Below are positions 36,142-46,435 of a stretch of 64,000 bases of DNA, in pieces; the first letter of the stretch is position 1, and each line of letters starts with the position of its first letter. Made by a program: the position numbers and the translations under genes. The notes beneath the pieces are model-generated. The model searched no databases, was not told the origin of the DNA, and was given only the letters and a program-made list of their open reading frames with translations. The DNA is from Streptomyces sp. NBC_00250 (lineage in GTDB: Bacteria; Actinomycetota; Actinomycetes; Streptomycetales; Streptomycetaceae): assembly GCF_036192275.1 (NCBI RefSeq), contig NZ_CP108088.1, forward strand, positions 7,984,001-8,048,000. The letters run 5' to 3'.

Positions 36142-37409
36142 GGCCAATTCTCTTTGATCAAGGTGTAGGTGGCCGCATGGGCCCAGTAGGCACTGTGTGA
36201 TTCGGGGAACGGGACACCGGCATCGACCTGCTTGTCGACGATTCCGCTCACATCCGCGAATGCGGGAGCCGCGCGGAACGACAGGAAGTCCGCCGGGCTG
36301 TAGATGTTCAGCCAAGGAGTGAACGGCTTCGCGGTCGTGCCGGGCTGCAGTGACACCAGGGCGTCCAAGAGGTACAGGTAGGGTGCCTGCGAACCTACCG
36401 TCACCAGCAGATCCACGTGCGGAGCGTCGTCGCCGGACAGGAGATCCACCATGGCGATGCCGCCGAGACTGTGTCCCACGACCACGACCGGCCTGTTCGG
36501 CGGCAGCTCGGAAATGGCGTCGGAAAGAACCTTGCGGACCTTCTCCCCACGACGTATGTAGAATGCCACGTCGCGAATGAAGTCCGAGAAGGGGTCCATG
36601 AGCTTCGCCCGGTGTTCCATGGCCTGGGAATTACCGAAGCGCATCGCCAGCGGCCCCAGGGTCTTCCAGAGCGATCGTGTGAAGAATCCCCTCGTGGAGG
36701 TTCCGGACAATGCTACGCCGACCGCGTCGACGAATTGCGTTCGCTCGTCGCCGGAAAGGGCGATGGGCGACAGTCGCGGAGGATCGGCGTTGCGGTGGGT
36801 TTGCAGAACGAAGGCGACGGCGGCTCGCGAGACGGCATCGAGCAGCGCTTGCAGCTCGCCGGCATCGAGCAGCGCTTGCTGCTCGCCGGCATCGACGGGC
36901 TTGCTCTCGTCGCGAGGGTCGACCATCGCTCGGACGGCTCCGCTCAGGGCCTCGGAATCGCGAACGAACGTGAGAGCCGAGCGCAGCTCTTCCACCGTGA
37001 CACCTGCGGTTTTGAGCGCTCCTTCTACCACCTCGGCTCGGTCCAGCCGTTGCTGCACTTCGGTTTTCGGCCCAAGGGCACCGACGATGGTTCCCGTCCT
37101 CTCGGGACGTGCGGCGGCGCGTACCCGCAGTTCGATCAGCGGATCCTCGATGAGCAGCCCCCAGGTGGCTACTTCGGTCTCGCTGCCTTCAGGCGCCACG
37201 GCGCCCATCGCCGCACGTGTCGCCGCTGCGGATTCCGGCAGGATGGGCGTCACGCTGAGGTCGGCCGGCCCGACCTTCTGGCCCCAAGGGGGTGCGGTGA
37301 CGGATTTCGTATGCATGCCCATACCGTCGACAATGCGCTGCCGGGTGTCTTCAGCGCCTTCGCGGACCCCCGTGCCGTGCACGAATACCAGTGAGCCCTC
37401 CATGGCCAT
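36138..37409 (-). CDS. alpha/beta hydrolase, lipase/esterase-like
   Basis: A 423-residue hydrolase. The N-terminus has the first strand and oxyanion HG motif (SLVFVHGTGVREGAEDTR). Residues 90-280 are a helical insert containing a duplicated ALLDAGE(Q/L) stretch from a 27-bp direct repeat (36833-36886). The nucleophile elbow GHSLGG places Ser314, and a late NIYSPADFLSFR (Asp) and a C-terminal His (ESHSAYWAHA) complete a likely triad. No signal peptide. ATG at 37409 follows AGGAGG; ATG at 37403 is nearly as good. It is the first gene of a coupled pair with the caspase-like protease. Confidence 0.82.
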   Translation of the reverse strand: MAMEGSLVFVHGTGVREGAEDTRQRIVDGMGMHTKSVTAPPWGQKVGPADLSVTPILPESAAATRAAMGAVAPEGSETEVATWGLLIEDPLIELRVRAAARPERTGTIVGALGPKTEVQQRLDRAEVVEGALKTAGVTVEELRSALTFVRDSEALSGAVRAMVDPRDESKPVDAGEQQALLDAGELQALLDAVSRAAVAFVLQTHRNADPPRLSPIALSGDERTQFVDAVGVALSGTSTRGFFTRSLWKTLGPLAMRFGNSQAMEHRAKLMDPFSDFIRDVAFYIRRGEKVRKVLSDAISELPPNRPVVVVGHSLGGIAMVDLLSGDDAPHVDLLVTVGSQAPYLYLLDALVSLQPGTTAKPFTPWLNIYSPADFLSFRAAPAFADVSGIVDKQVDAGVPFPESHSAYWAHAATYTLIKENWP

Positions 37410-37602
37410 GGCTCCTCCTGGGCATCTGAGGTACACCGGCGGGAGCACGCCGACCGGAGGGGCTTGTCCGCGGTCTGGTCTCGCATCGGTGCCAGTGCGG
37501 TTCTTCTTCCAGCTTGCGACCCTTGGGAGCCCTTGTCCATCGCGCCGAGAGTAGAGTTGAGCGCGTCCCTGCCCAGGTGTTCGGCGCCGAAAGGTGGGCA
37601 GA
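37410..37602. promoter_or_regulatory. divergent promoter region of hydrolase-caspase pair and CHAT gene
   Basis: 193 bases separate the two divergent starts, so both transcripts must begin here. I find no strong palindrome or consensus promoter. The arrangement suggests shared control. Confidence 0.45.
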
Positions 37603-39927
37603 GTGGTGGAACGCAATACTTTTGCACTGGAAATATCGAGTGACCATGACGGCACGTATTCGGTCACTGCCACGTCAGGAACCGAACCCACCGTCAAGGT
37701 CTCTGATGTTCCGTTGGACGTGGAAAAGATCAGAGAGCGGTCCGGGTTGCTCCAGGAAAGCTCGGGTTCCACTTCGATGGCGAGCAGATCGCCAGGGGGC
37801 TCCTTCGCCACGCGGGACCTTTCCGCCCGGGAGATCGGCGACGAGCTCTTCGGGGCGCTTTTTCCCGGCGACCTGAGCGGCCTCTATGCCGACCGGAGAC
37901 GCCAGGCCGCCGCACGGGGAGAGAGTCTGCGGATGATGCTCCGCATGGACGCCCCGGAGCTGACCACGCTGCCGTGGGAGTTGATTCACAGTCAGGACTT
38001 CGGATATCTCTGCCTCGACGACGAGGTCGTCCGTTGTGTCGATCTGCCCCGCCCGCTCGGTCCGACTTCGACGGAACCTCAGGTCCTGGTGAAGGGAATC
38101 GTATCCGCGCCGCCGTTCGCGAAACCCGTGGACGTGAAGAGCGAGGAGAGAAATCTACGGAGAAGCCTGAGGTGGCTGGCCGACGGGAGCGTCGCCAGAC
38201 TCAGCTGGGTGAAGGTGGAGAACTGGGCGGCGATGCTGGAGCAGTTCACCGCCAAGTCCGAAGGCTGCCATGTGCTCCACTACGTCGGCCATGGCGAGTA
38301 CGACGAGGAGCAGCAGGCGGGTGCGCTCATCTTCAGTGACCTGCAGGGCCGCAAGCGGCTCGTCCACGGCGATGACTTCGGCAGGGCCATCCAACAGGCG
38401 AGTCTGCAGCCGCAGCTCGTGGTCCTGAACGGGTGTGAGACGGGGAAGGGGAGCCACGACGACCTCTACTCCAGCGTGGCTGCGGCGCTGCTGAGCTTCG
38501 TCCCGGCCGTGGTCGCCATGCAGTTCGCGGTGTCCGACAGTGCCGCGGTCGCCTTCTCCCGCTTCTTCTACCAGGCGCTGGTCGGCCTTGGGCGACCCGT
38601 CGACGTCGCGGTGCACCAAGGGCGGGTCGCGATGCTGCTGCACGACCCCGACAGCCTTGAGTGGGCGACACCGGTCCTGTACGTGCGCGATGACAACGAC
38701 ATCCGACTGTTCGACGTCGTGCAGCGGACGCCGACGTCCAAGAGGACGGTCGAGAGCGTCCGGCACGACGAAGAGCGACTCATCGCGGCCCAGGCCTCCA
38801 AGAGCACGCAGATCCACGGAAATCCGGTACTGATCCAGAAGAGGCCGGACCCGACTCTCCGCGGGCGGCGGGAGTTCACCCGGAGCGACTTCGAGCTGGT
38901 CTTTCCCGGGTGGCGGAGCGGGATCGTCTCCATGCGCCGGAAGAACGACGTACGCGGCGGTCCTTGGGGACCGCCCTACTCGATCCTTCCCGACCTCGGG
39001 AGGGTCGGCGCGATCGGCATGGTGGAGAGCATGCTCGGTGAGGGCCGGAGCAGTCTCGAAGTCGTCGCCAGAACGGGGGAGGAGCTGAAGTTCGCCTGGA
39101 ACGACAGCGAAGACCCGGCCCATTGGCATATGTTGCCGGCGCCCATCGCCGGACGGGCGGCCGGCATTCCGGCGCTCGTCCAGTCCGGACACGGAAACCC
39201 CGGTGACTTCCACCTGGTGTGTCCCGCCGCCGGCGGCGGCCTGATGTCCATGCGCCGCAGGAACGACAGGGAGGGGTATCCATGGACCACTCCCTACGTG
39301 TTCGCCCCGGGCTTGGGCGAGGTCGCCGCCGTGGGCTTGGTGGAGAGTGTCCTGGGCGGCGGCCGGAACGGGCTGCAGCTCGTCGTGCGGACGGGGGACG
39401 AGCTTCGCTTCCTCTGGAACGAGACCGCGGAGTCGACCGATTGGCAGGAGCTGGCGGACCCGATCACCGATGGGGCCATGGGTAATCCGGTCCTGATCCA
39501 GGATCGGACCACGGAACCCGGCGACCTTCTGCTCGCATGCCCCGCAGCGGCCGGCGGGATGCTGTTCCTGCGCCGCAGGAACGGCGTCGACGGCCTGCCG
39601 TGGACCATGCCCTACTTCGTGGCGCAGGAGCTGGAGGTCACGGCGTTGACCATGATCCAGAGCACCTACGGAGGCGAGGACGGCAGGCCGGGGGGCAACC
39701 TGGAACTCATCGCCCGGGTGGGCGACTCGCTGGAGTTCTTCTGGAAGGGACCGCGCCCGGATTTCTGGATCCACAACACTTTCGGCCCCCAGCACCCGCT
39801 GGTCGAGGCGCTGGGATCTCCCGAGTCGTCCCGCGAGTCGTCCCCCCGGTCATCGGCCGAGTCATCCCCCGAGGGCGTCCCCCGGTTCCTCCCCCGAGTC
39901 CGCAACTATCTGACGGGACGTCAGTGA
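37603..39927 (+). CDS. CHAT-domain protease with C-terminal repeat domain
   Basis: A 774-residue protein. Residues 1-130 are a beta-rich N-terminus. Residues 130-385 are a CHAT (caspase HetF-associated) domain with His230 in HVLHYVGHGEYDEE and Cys278 in LVVLNGCETGKGS. From about residue 410 come three repeats of about 75 residues (GNPVLIQ...FxLVxPxxxGGLxxMRR.N...GxPWTxPY...VGLVES.LG.GR..L..V.RTGDEL.F.W), likely a beta-propeller or lectin-like recognition unit. The tail is Ser/Glu/Arg-rich. GTG at 37603 follows AAAGG; GTG 37594 and 37606 are alternatives. It is divergent from the hydrolase and caspase-like genes, and the three probably form one system. Confidence 0.85.
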   Translation: MVERNTFALEISSDHDGTYSVTATSGTEPTVKVSDVPLDVEKIRERSGLLQESSGSTSMASRSPGGSFATRDLSAREIGDELFGALFPGDLSGLYADRRRQAAARGESLRMMLRMDAPELTTLPWELIHSQDFGYLCLDDEVVRCVDLPRPLGPTSTEPQVLVKGIVSAPPFAKPVDVKSEERNLRRSLRWLADGSVARLSWVKVENWAAMLEQFTAKSEGCHVLHYVGHGEYDEEQQAGALIFSDLQGRKRLVHGDDFGRAIQQASLQPQLVVLNGCETGKGSHDDLYSSVAAALLSFVPAVVAMQFAVSDSAAVAFSRFFYQALVGLGRPVDVAVHQGRVAMLLHDPDSLEWATPVLYVRDDNDIRLFDVVQRTPTSKRTVESVRHDEERLIAAQASKSTQIHGNPVLIQKRPDPTLRGRREFTRSDFELVFPGWRSGIVSMRRKNDVRGGPWGPPYSILPDLGRVGAIGMVESMLGEGRSSLEVVARTGEELKFAWNDSEDPAHWHMLPAPIAGRAAGIPALVQSGHGNPGDFHLVCPAAGGGLMSMRRRNDREGYPWTTPYVFAPGLGEVAAVGLVESVLGGGRNGLQLVVRTGDELRFLWNETAESTDWQELADPITDGAMGNPVLIQDRTTEPGDLLLACPAAAGGMLFLRRRNGVDGLPWTMPYFVAQELEVTALTMIQSTYGGEDGRPGGNLELIARVGDSLEFFWKGPRPDFWIHNTFGPQHPLVEALGSPESSRESSPRSSAESSPEGVPRFLPRVRNYLTGRQ

Positions 39928-40002
39928 AACGTCGAGCATTTTCCTCTCCTGCTCCCCTTACGCGCCGCCGGGTTTCCCCTTAGCCTCTCCACAACTCGCA
40001 AG

Positions 40003-40017
40003 TTACCGGCCGGTCAA
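40003..40017. promoter_or_regulatory. palindrome ahead of the acyl-CoA synthetase gene
   Basis: TTACCGGCCGGTCAA contains the perfect 10-bp palindrome ACCGGCCGGT (40005-40014), 41 bp before the start. This form is common for TetR-type regulators of fatty-acid genes; the regulator is not in the window. Confidence 0.4.
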
Positions 40018-40054
40018 TGAGTCATTGGCAGGCGCACTGGGCCCGGGGGTTGCC

Positions 40055-41947
40055 ATGAGTTCCGCGCAGAACCTTCTCGACAGCCGCCCGCCGTCAGTGG
40101 CGCACATCTTCCTCTCCAGGGTCGCGGCCACACCCGACCGCGAGGCCTATCGCCACCCCGTGGCGGCCGACGAGGGTGCTCCCGGCGCCGAGGAGTGGCG
40201 CTCGCTGACATGGGCCCAGACCGCGGAGCGTGTGAAGGCCATCGCGGCAGGCCTGCTCACCCTCGGGCTGCGGCCGGAGGAGCGGGTGGCCATCTCCTCC
40301 TCGACCCGGGTGGAGTGGATCCTCGCCGACCTGGGCGTCGCCTGCGCGGGAGGCGCCGCCACGGCGGTCTACCCGAGCACCAACGCCGATGAGACGGCGT
40401 ACATCCTCTCCGACTCCGGCAGCCGGGCGATCTTCGTCGAGAACGCCGAGCAACTGGCCAAGGTGGCCGCCCACGCCGAAGGTCTGCCCGGCCTCGACCA
40501 CGCCATCCTCTTCGACCCCGATCCCGACGCGGACACGCCCCGGGGCGACGGGCTGGAGGTACTGACCCTCGCCGAGCTGGAGAAGCGCGGCGAGGCCCAT
40601 CTGCAGGAGCATCCGGACGCGGTCGACACGGCGGTCCGGGCCATCGGGCCCGATCACCTCGCCACCCTGATCTACACCTCCGGAACGACCGGCCGCCCCA
40701 AGGGCGTGCGCCTGGTGCACGACTGCTGGTCCTACCAGGCCGTCGCGCAGGAGGTCAGCGGGCTGCTGCTCCCCGACGACGTGCAGTTCCTGTGGCTGCC
40801 GCTGTCCCATGTCTTCGGCAACGCCCTGATCGCCGGTCAGGTGAAGACGGGAAGCGTGATCGCGGTGGACGGGCGCATCGACCGCATCGTCACCAACCTG
40901 CCCCTCGTCCGGCCCACCGTGATGGCTTCCGCACCGAGGATCTTCGAGAAGGTCTACAACGGCATCGCGGCCAGGGCGAGGGCCGAGGGCGGCGCCAAGT
41001 ACAAGATCTTCCTGTGGGCGGCGAAGGTCGCCCGCGACCACGCCAGGACCGGGCAGGAACAGATGGTGGCCACGGGAAGGCGCAAGCTGCCCCTCTGGCT
41101 CACCGTGCAGCACGCCGTCGCCGACAGGCTGGTCTACGGCAAGATCCGCGCGGCCTTCGGGGGTGAGCTCCGGGGCAGCGCCTCGGGAAGTGCCGCGCTG
41201 GCCGCCGACATCGGTTACTTCTTCGCCGGCGCGGGCGTGCCCGTTCTCGAGGGCTACGGACTGACGGAGACCAGTGCGGCCGTCACGGTCAACCCGGTCG
41301 ACGACTTCCGGGTGGGCACGGTCGGCAGGCCCCTGCCCGGCACCGAGGTCCGGATAGCCGAGGACGGGGAGATCCTCCTGCGGGGACCCGGCGTCATGCG
41401 GGGCTATCACAACCTTCCGGACAAGACCGCCGAAGTGCTGGAGAGTGACGGCTGGTTCCACACCGGCGACATCGGGGACGTCGACAAGGACGGCTTCGTC
41501 CGGATCACCGACCGCAAGAAGGACCTGTTCAAGACCTCGGGCGGCAAGTACATCGCACCCACGGAGATCGAGAGCCGTTTCAAGGCCGTCTGCCCGTTCG
41601 TCAGCAACATCCTGGTCATCGGCAACGGCCGCAACTACTGCACCGCCCTGATCACGCTCGACGAGACCGCGATCATGCCCTGGTCGGCATCGAACGGCCT
41701 CGGGGGCCGTACCTATGCCGACGTCGTCTCCTCGCCGGAGGCGCACGCGCTGATCGAGGGCTTCGTCCAGAGGGTGAACGGCGATCTGCAGCGGTGGCAG
41801 ACGATCAAGAAGTTCGCGGTCCTGCCGCGCGACCTCGATGTCGAGCACGGCGAACTCACCCCGAGCCTCAAGGTCAAGCGGCCCTTCGTGGAGCGGGAGT
41901 ACGCCGAGGTCGTCGAGGCCATGTACGAGGGTTCCCGCGAGGCATGA
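40055..41947 (+). CDS. long-chain fatty acid--CoA ligase (AMP-binding)
   Basis: A 630-residue adenylate-forming enzyme, activating a fatty acid to acyl-AMP and then acyl-CoA. The ATP P-loop is [18 protein letters not shown], the A5 motif is [14 protein letters not shown], and the A7-A8 hinge reads [20 protein letters not shown] then [18 protein letters not shown]. Length and order match the FadD15 type of actinobacteria. I chose ATG at 40055 after GGGGG; the ORF could begin ten codons earlier at TTG. It is monocistronic and convergent with the FG-GAP gene. Confidence 0.9.
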   Translation: MSSAQNLLDSRPPSVAHIFLSRVAATPDREAYRHPVAADEGAPGAEEWRSLTWAQTAERVKAIAAGLLTLGLRPEERVAISSSTRVEWILADLGVACAGGAATAVYPSTNADETAYILSDSGSRAIFVENAEQLAKVAAHAEGLPGLDHAILFDPDPDADTPRGDGLEVLTLAELEKRGEAHLQEHPDAVDTAVRAIGPDHLATLIYTSGTTGRPKGVRLVHDCWSYQAVAQEVSGLLLPDDVQFLWLPLSHVFGNALIAGQVKTGSVIAVDGRIDRIVTNLPLVRPTVMASAPRIFEKVYNGIAARARAEGGAKYKIFLWAAKVARDHARTGQEQMVATGRRKLPLWLTVQHAVADRLVYGKIRAAFGGELRGSASGSAALAADIGYFFAGAGVPVLEGYGLTETSAAVTVNPVDDFRVGTVGRPLPGTEVRIAEDGEILLRGPGVMRGYHNLPDKTAEVLESDGWFHTGDIGDVDKDGFVRITDRKKDLFKTSGGKYIAPTEIESRFKAVCPFVSNILVIGNGRNYCTALITLDETAIMPWSASNGLGGRTYADVVSSPEAHALIEGFVQRVNGDLQRWQTIKKFAVLPRDLDVEHGELTPSLKVKRPFVEREYAEVVEAMYEGSREA

Positions 41948-41957
41948 CTCCCGCCCG

Positions 41958-41995
41958 CCCGTCCGGTCCGGCAGACCACTGCCGTACCGGACGGG
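41958..41995. terminator. strong bidirectional hairpin terminator
   Basis: CCCGTCCGGT (41958-41967) pairs with ACCGGACGGG (41986-41995), and inside it CGGCAG pairs with CTGCCG around the loop ACCA, with one mismatch between the two helices. It separates the convergent acyl-CoA ligase and FG-GAP genes. Confidence 0.85.
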
Positions 41996-42020
41996 AGCCG
42001 GGGTCACCCCTGGGAACGGC

Positions 42021-44255
42021 TCATGACACGTTGGTGTACTTGGTGCCCTCGCCCGCGTACAGCGACGTCGACTGACGACTGAACGGCGCCGTGGCGGAGC
42101 CCGTCGAGCGGTAGACGTACGTGCCGGCGGGGCCGTACGCGATCAGGTCCGGGCGGCCGTCGTTCGTCACGTCTCCGGCACCGACGAGCTGGCTGAAGCC
42201 GCCCCACCCGCCGCCGACGCGGACGCGGGCGGAGTACGAGTGGTCGTTGCTCGGGTAGAGCCAGAGGACCCCGTCCTTGTCGCGGGCGACGAGGTCGCCG
42301 CCCGCGTCACCGGCGATGTCGCCGACGGCGGTCAGCTGGTTGTAGACGCCCCAGCCGCCGCCCATCCGGACCCGGGGCCCGTACGGCTTCGCCGCGTCGC
42401 CGGTGCCCAGGTAGCGCCACAGGAAGCCCGCGGTGTCGACGGCGAAGAGGTCCGCCTTGCCGTCCGCCCCGAGGTCCGAGCCGCCGGCGAGCCGGGTGTA
42501 CCCGCCCCACCCGCCGCCGATCCGGTAGCGGGTGGTGAAGGTGCCGTCGCCCTTGCCGAGGTAGTTCCACAGCACACCGGAGCCGTCGAGGGCGATGAGG
42601 TCGCCGTCCGAGCCGCCGCCGATGTTCCCGACGGCCTCGATCTGCTTGTACGTGTTCCAGCCCGGCCCGATCTTCGTCCGCTTGGCAGGCTTCGCCTGCC
42701 CGTTCACCGGCCAGTCGAACAGGTCGTCGCTCCACAGCACGCCGGAGGCGTCGCGGGCGAGGAGGTCCCCGGAGCCGTTGTCGGTGAAGTCGTGGGGGTT
42801 GGCCTGGCGGGACACCGTGAAGCCACCGGAGGCCGTGGCAGGAGCGCCGACACCGTCGAGCGGGGCGGCGGTCAGCTGCCAGGAGTAGGCGCCGTTCGGG
42901 GCGCTGGCCCCGTTCAGGAGCCCGTCCCACGAGAAGGCGAAGCGCGCGGGACCCCCGGACTCCGTCAGGCGCGTCACCTGCTTCCTGCCCGACCGGTTGT
43001 GCGTCAGCGTCAGGTCGACGCGGGCGTTGCCCCGCGACAGCGCCCACTCCATCGCCGTGCTGACCGGCTTCTCCAGGTTGACCGCGGTCGGGACCTTCGA
43101 CTCCGTCACCTCGACGCCGAGGACCCGGCCGGTTTCTGCGACGAGGGTGACGGTCGGCGTGCCGCCGAGGCCCTCGGTGATCCTGAACAGGCCGTCCGAT
43201 TCCGTCGTCGCACCGCGCACCAGCAGGCTGCCGTCGGCGGCGTGGGCGACGGAGGAGTAGTTCACCAGGAGCTTGGTGCGCGCGGCGCCCGTGACGACGT
43301 TCCGCGCGTACAGCGGGGTCAGGGCCTCCGGCCCGACCAGCGGGTCGCGCTGGGTCGCGTACAGGGCCGAGTCACCGACGATCCCGGCGAGGACGGGCTG
43401 CCCCGGGATGTCACCGAGCGGGATGTTCCTGACGATCCCGGATCCGCGCACCACGAGCTGGTGGCTGCCCGCCACGTTCGTGGTCCACGCCTCGTACTTC
43501 GAGGTGAGGGCGCCGGTGGCCGCCGCGTTCCACACGGCCGAACCGTTCATCCACGCCGGGTCGATGACCGTCCCCGAGACCACGGGGACGACGGCCCGCC
43601 AGGCGTACGGAGCCGGCCCCCCGTCCCCGCCGGTGTCGCGCAGCCCCTTGCCGAGGATCAGCACGACGGGCCTGCCGTTCGCGTCCTTGCCCGCGGCGAC
43701 CACCTTGTGGCCGGTCTCGGTCTCGCCCCGGTACGGGTTCGAGAGCTTCGTCTTCCGGACGACGCCGTTCACGTTCTCCAGTTGCCACAGCTCCCGGCCC
43801 ACGCCGGTCGTGGGCACGCTCACGTACAGGACGGAGCCGGCCACGCCGACCACCTCGGCACCGGATCCGATCGTGCCGACGCTGTGGTTGACGTACGTGG
43901 ACGTCGCCGGGTGGTACGCGACGAGCCTGCTGCCGTCACCCGTCACGATGTAGTCGGAGACGGAGTCGTAGCCGTACGGCCCGCCCAGGGGTGACACCGT
44001 GCCGTCGTTCTTGTGCCACTCCAGCGCCGTGGCGCCGTTCTCGTCCGTGCACGTCGTGACGTAGCCGTAGGCGCCGGTGGAGACGATCTCGGCCGCGACG
44101 GGCAGCAGACCCGGGGCGGTCGGCGCGCACCGGCCCTCGGCGTCGGTGGGGGCGGCGACCGCCGGGGCGGTGACGAGAGTCCCCGTGACGCCGGTGACCG
44201 TGGTCAGGGTGAGAAGGGCGGCGGCGAGCCGGAGCCCTGATATGTAGTGGTTCAC
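42021..44255 (-). CDS. secreted FG-GAP/VCBS-repeat protein
   Basis: A 744-residue exported protein. The signal peptide ([18 protein letters not shown] then APAVAAP) leads to a region of about 450 residues with irregular beta-propeller-like strands. A stretch similar to FlgD Ig-like folds follows ([20 protein letters not shown] then WQLTAAP), and then about five FG-GAP/VCBS repeats ([72 protein letters not shown]), each with a calcium-like Asp loop. GTG at 44255 follows GCGAGGAGA and gives a clean signal peptide; ATG codons upstream are possible. Function outside the cell is unknown. Confidence 0.82.
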   Translation of the reverse strand: MNHYISGLRLAAALLTLTTVTGVTGTLVTAPAVAAPTDAEGRCAPTAPGLLPVAAEIVSTGAYGYVTTCTDENGATALEWHKNDGTVSPLGGPYGYDSVSDYIVTGDGSRLVAYHPATSTYVNHSVGTIGSGAEVVGVAGSVLYVSVPTTGVGRELWQLENVNGVVRKTKLSNPYRGETETGHKVVAAGKDANGRPVVLILGKGLRDTGGDGGPAPYAWRAVVPVVSGTVIDPAWMNGSAVWNAAATGALTSKYEAWTTNVAGSHQLVVRGSGIVRNIPLGDIPGQPVLAGIVGDSALYATQRDPLVGPEALTPLYARNVVTGAARTKLLVNYSSVAHAADGSLLVRGATTESDGLFRITEGLGGTPTVTLVAETGRVLGVEVTESKVPTAVNLEKPVSTAMEWALSRGNARVDLTLTHNRSGRKQVTRLTESGGPARFAFSWDGLLNGASAPNGAYSWQLTAAPLDGVGAPATASGGFTVSRQANPHDFTDNGSGDLLARDASGVLWSDDLFDWPVNGQAKPAKRTKIGPGWNTYKQIEAVGNIGGGSDGDLIALDGSGVLWNYLGKGDGTFTTRYRIGGGWGGYTRLAGGSDLGADGKADLFAVDTAGFLWRYLGTGDAAKPYGPRVRMGGGWGVYNQLTAVGDIAGDAGGDLVARDKDGVLWLYPSNDHSYSARVRVGGGWGGFSQLVGAGDVTNDGRPDLIAYGPAGTYVYRSTGSATAPFSRQSTSLYAGEGTKYTNVS

Positions 44256-44369
44256 GATTCTCCTCGCATGATGCCCAGTCAGACTCATGATCGAGGCGAG
44301 TGGTTGTACGGGAGTTCGGTCGCTTGGGCAGGAGTCCGCCCGGACGGCTTCGTACTCCACGGGTGCTCC

Positions 44370-45014
44370 CTACCGGGTCGTGAGCAGGACGACGTGAAGG
44401 GTGCGGGGGCCGTGTACCCCTTCGACCCGGTCGAGTTCGATGTCGCTGGTCGCGGAGGGCCCCGAGATCCAGGTGAGGGGGCGGGTCGGGTCGAGGAGCG
44501 GCATGGCCTGCGGGACCGAGGCGACGATCTGGTCGGCGGCCCGTACGACACAGATGTGCAGGTCGGGCACGAGGGTGAGGGAGCGGGGGCCCTGGCCCGG
44601 GCCGCCGTCCAGGACGATCGTGCCGGTCTCGGCGATCGCCAGGGCGCAGCCGGTGACCACCGCGTCCGTTGCGTCGAGTTCGTACGGGGTGAGGGGCGTG
44701 TGGCGTTGTTCCACCGGCGTGCCCGACAGCCAGGCGGCGGGCAGCCCCGGTGGGACGGCGACCGAGACCGCCCCGTGGTCCTCCAGCAACCCCCCGATCA
44801 GGGCGGGGAGTTCGCGCTCCATGGCGCGGTGCACGTGCGCCCGGTAGTCGGCGAGGTTCTCGTGCAGGAGGTCGAGGACCGTGGCGGGGTCGTCGGGGGT
44901 GTGGGTGGTGAGGTAGCCGCGCGGGGCGGAGGGGGTGTCGGGTGCTTCGGCGAGCGCCGTACGGACGCGGCTCAGGATCCGCTCGCGGGAGGAGGGCGCC
45001 GGGGGTGTGGTCAT
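44370..45014 (-). CDS. lutC: lactate utilization protein C
   Basis: A 214-residue LutC/YkgG-type subunit of the L-lactate dehydrogenase (iron-sulfur) complex that oxidises L-lactate to pyruvate. Recognised by ATDAVVTGCALAIAETGTIV then LDGG and by WISGPSATSDIELDRVEGVHGPRTLHVVLL, here quoted in parts. Its start overlaps the lutB stop (ATGA at 45014-45011). It is the last gene of the rhamnose-lactate run. Confidence 0.92.
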   Translation of the reverse strand: MTTPPAPSSRERILSRVRTALAEAPDTPSAPRGYLTTHTPDDPATVLDLLHENLADYRAHVHRAMERELPALIGGLLEDHGAVSVAVPPGLPAAWLSGTPVEQRHTPLTPYELDATDAVVTGCALAIAETGTIVLDGGPGQGPRSLTLVPDLHICVVRAADQIVASVPQAMPLLDPTRPLTWISGPSATSDIELDRVEGVHGPRTLHVVLLTTR

Positions 45015-46435
45015 GTGCGGTTCTTCTTCCACCAGTCGCGGAACGGTTCGGCGGGCATCTGCGGCAGGTCCCTGCTGTCGGTCCATCGGCTCGCGCCCGG
45101 ACCGGGGAGTTTCCTGGGGTGGAGCCGGCGGGTCCTGGCCGCGGCGCGCTCGCCCACCGCCAGGACGCCAGGGTTGTCGAGGACCCAGCCCGCCGCCTTG
45201 ATCGCGGCCTTCTCCAGCCGGTGCCCCCGGCCGCCCTGGTCGGCGACCCTCTCCCTGAGGTGGACGAGGACTTCGGGGATGTCGATGGCGACGGGGCAGA
45301 CGTCGTAGCAGGCACCGCAGAGGGAGGAGGCGTAGGGGAGGGAGGCGTCGATCTCGCTTTCCGTTCCCCGCAGTTGAGGGGTGAGGATGGCGCCGATCGG
45401 CCCGGGATAGACCGAGCCGTAGGCGTGCCCCCCGGCCCGCTCGTAGACCGGGCAGACGTTCAGACAGGCGGAACAGCGGATACAGCGCAGGGCCTGCCGG
45501 CCGACCTCGTCGGCGAGCGCGTCCGTGCGTCCGTTGTCGAGGAGCACCAGATGGAAGGCGGACGGCCCGTCGTCGTCGCTCGTGCCGGTCCACATGCTCG
45601 TGTACGGGTTCATGCGCTCGGCGGTCGACGAGCGCGGGAGGGTCTGGAGGAACACCTCCAGGTCGCGCCAGGAGGGGACGACCTTCTCGATGCCGACGAC
45701 GGAGATGAGGGTCTCGGGCAGGGTGAGGCACATCCGGCCGTTGCCCTCGGACTCGACGACGACCAGGGTGCCGGTCTCGGCGACCATGAAGTTGGCGCCC
45801 GAGATGCCGACCTTGGCCCGTAGGAACTTCTCCCGCAGATGCAGCCTGGCCGCCTCGGCCAGCTCGGCGGGACTGTCGGTGAGGCCCTCGGGCGCCGAGC
45901 GGCCCCATTTGCCCATCTCGGAGCGGAAGATGTCGCGGATCTCGCCCCGGTTGCGGTGGATCGCCGGTACCAGGATGTGCGAGGGGCGGTCTTCGCCGAG
46001 CTGCACGATCAGCTCGGCGAGGTCGGTCTCGTACGCGGAGATCCCCTCGGCCTCCAGGGCTTCGTTGAGACCGATCTCCTGCGTGGCCATCGACTTGACC
46101 TTGACGACCTCGGTCTCGCCGGTCGCCTTCACCAGGTCGGCGACGATCCGGTTCGCCTCGGCGGCGTCCGCCGCCCAGTGCACCGTCCCGCCCGCGGCGG
46201 TGACGGACTCCTCCAACTGGACCAGATAGTGGTCGAGCCGGTGGAGCGTGTGGTCCTTGATCTGCTTGCCCGCCTCGCGCAGCTCCGCCCAGTCGTCGAG
46301 TTCGGCCACGGCCACCGCCCGCTTGTCGCGGATGGTGTGGGTGGCGTGGCGCAGGTTCGCCCGCAGGGTGACGTTCCGTACGGCCTCGTGCGCGGCCTTC
46401 GGGAAGGCCGGCATTCCGATGAACGTGCCGCTCAT
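45011..46435 (-). CDS. lutB: lactate utilization iron-sulfur protein B
   Basis: A 474-residue iron-sulfur subunit of the LutABC L-lactate oxidation complex. The N-terminal half is the LUD domain (VKVKSMATQEIGLNEALEAE; GISGANFMVAETGTLVVVES). Two 4Fe-4S sites follow (CIRCSACLNVCPVY; CGACYDVCPVAI). A C-terminal tail ends FRDWWKKN. ATG at 46435 overlaps the lutA stop (ATGA); the larger open frame upstream is a shadow of lutA. Confidence 0.94.
   Translation of the reverse strand: MSGTFIGMPAFPKAAHEAVRNVTLRANLRHATHTIRDKRAVAVAELDDWAELREAGKQIKDHTLHRLDHYLVQLEESVTAAGGTVHWAADAAEANRIVADLVKATGETEVVKVKSMATQEIGLNEALEAEGISAYETDLAELIVQLGEDRPSHILVPAIHRNRGEIRDIFRSEMGKWGRSAPEGLTDSPAELAEAARLHLREKFLRAKVGISGANFMVAETGTLVVVESEGNGRMCLTLPETLISVVGIEKVVPSWRDLEVFLQTLPRSSTAERMNPYTSMWTGTSDDDGPSAFHLVLLDNGRTDALADEVGRQALRCIRCSACLNVCPVYERAGGHAYGSVYPGPIGAILTPQLRGTESEIDASLPYASSLCGACYDVCPVAIDIPEVLVHLRERVADQGGRGHRLEKAAIKAAGWVLDNPGVLAVGERAAARTRRLHPRKLPGPGASRWTDSRDLPQMPAEPFRDWWKKNRT

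Noticed and set aside
36833..36895. Possible short CRISPR-like or regulatory repeat
   Set aside because: Only two in-frame copies inside a coding region, without spacers; a simple gene-internal duplication.
37594..37603. Earlier GTG start for the CHAT protein
   Set aside because: The GTG at 37594 lies within the AAAGG region; GTG 37603 is better spaced. It changes only three residues.
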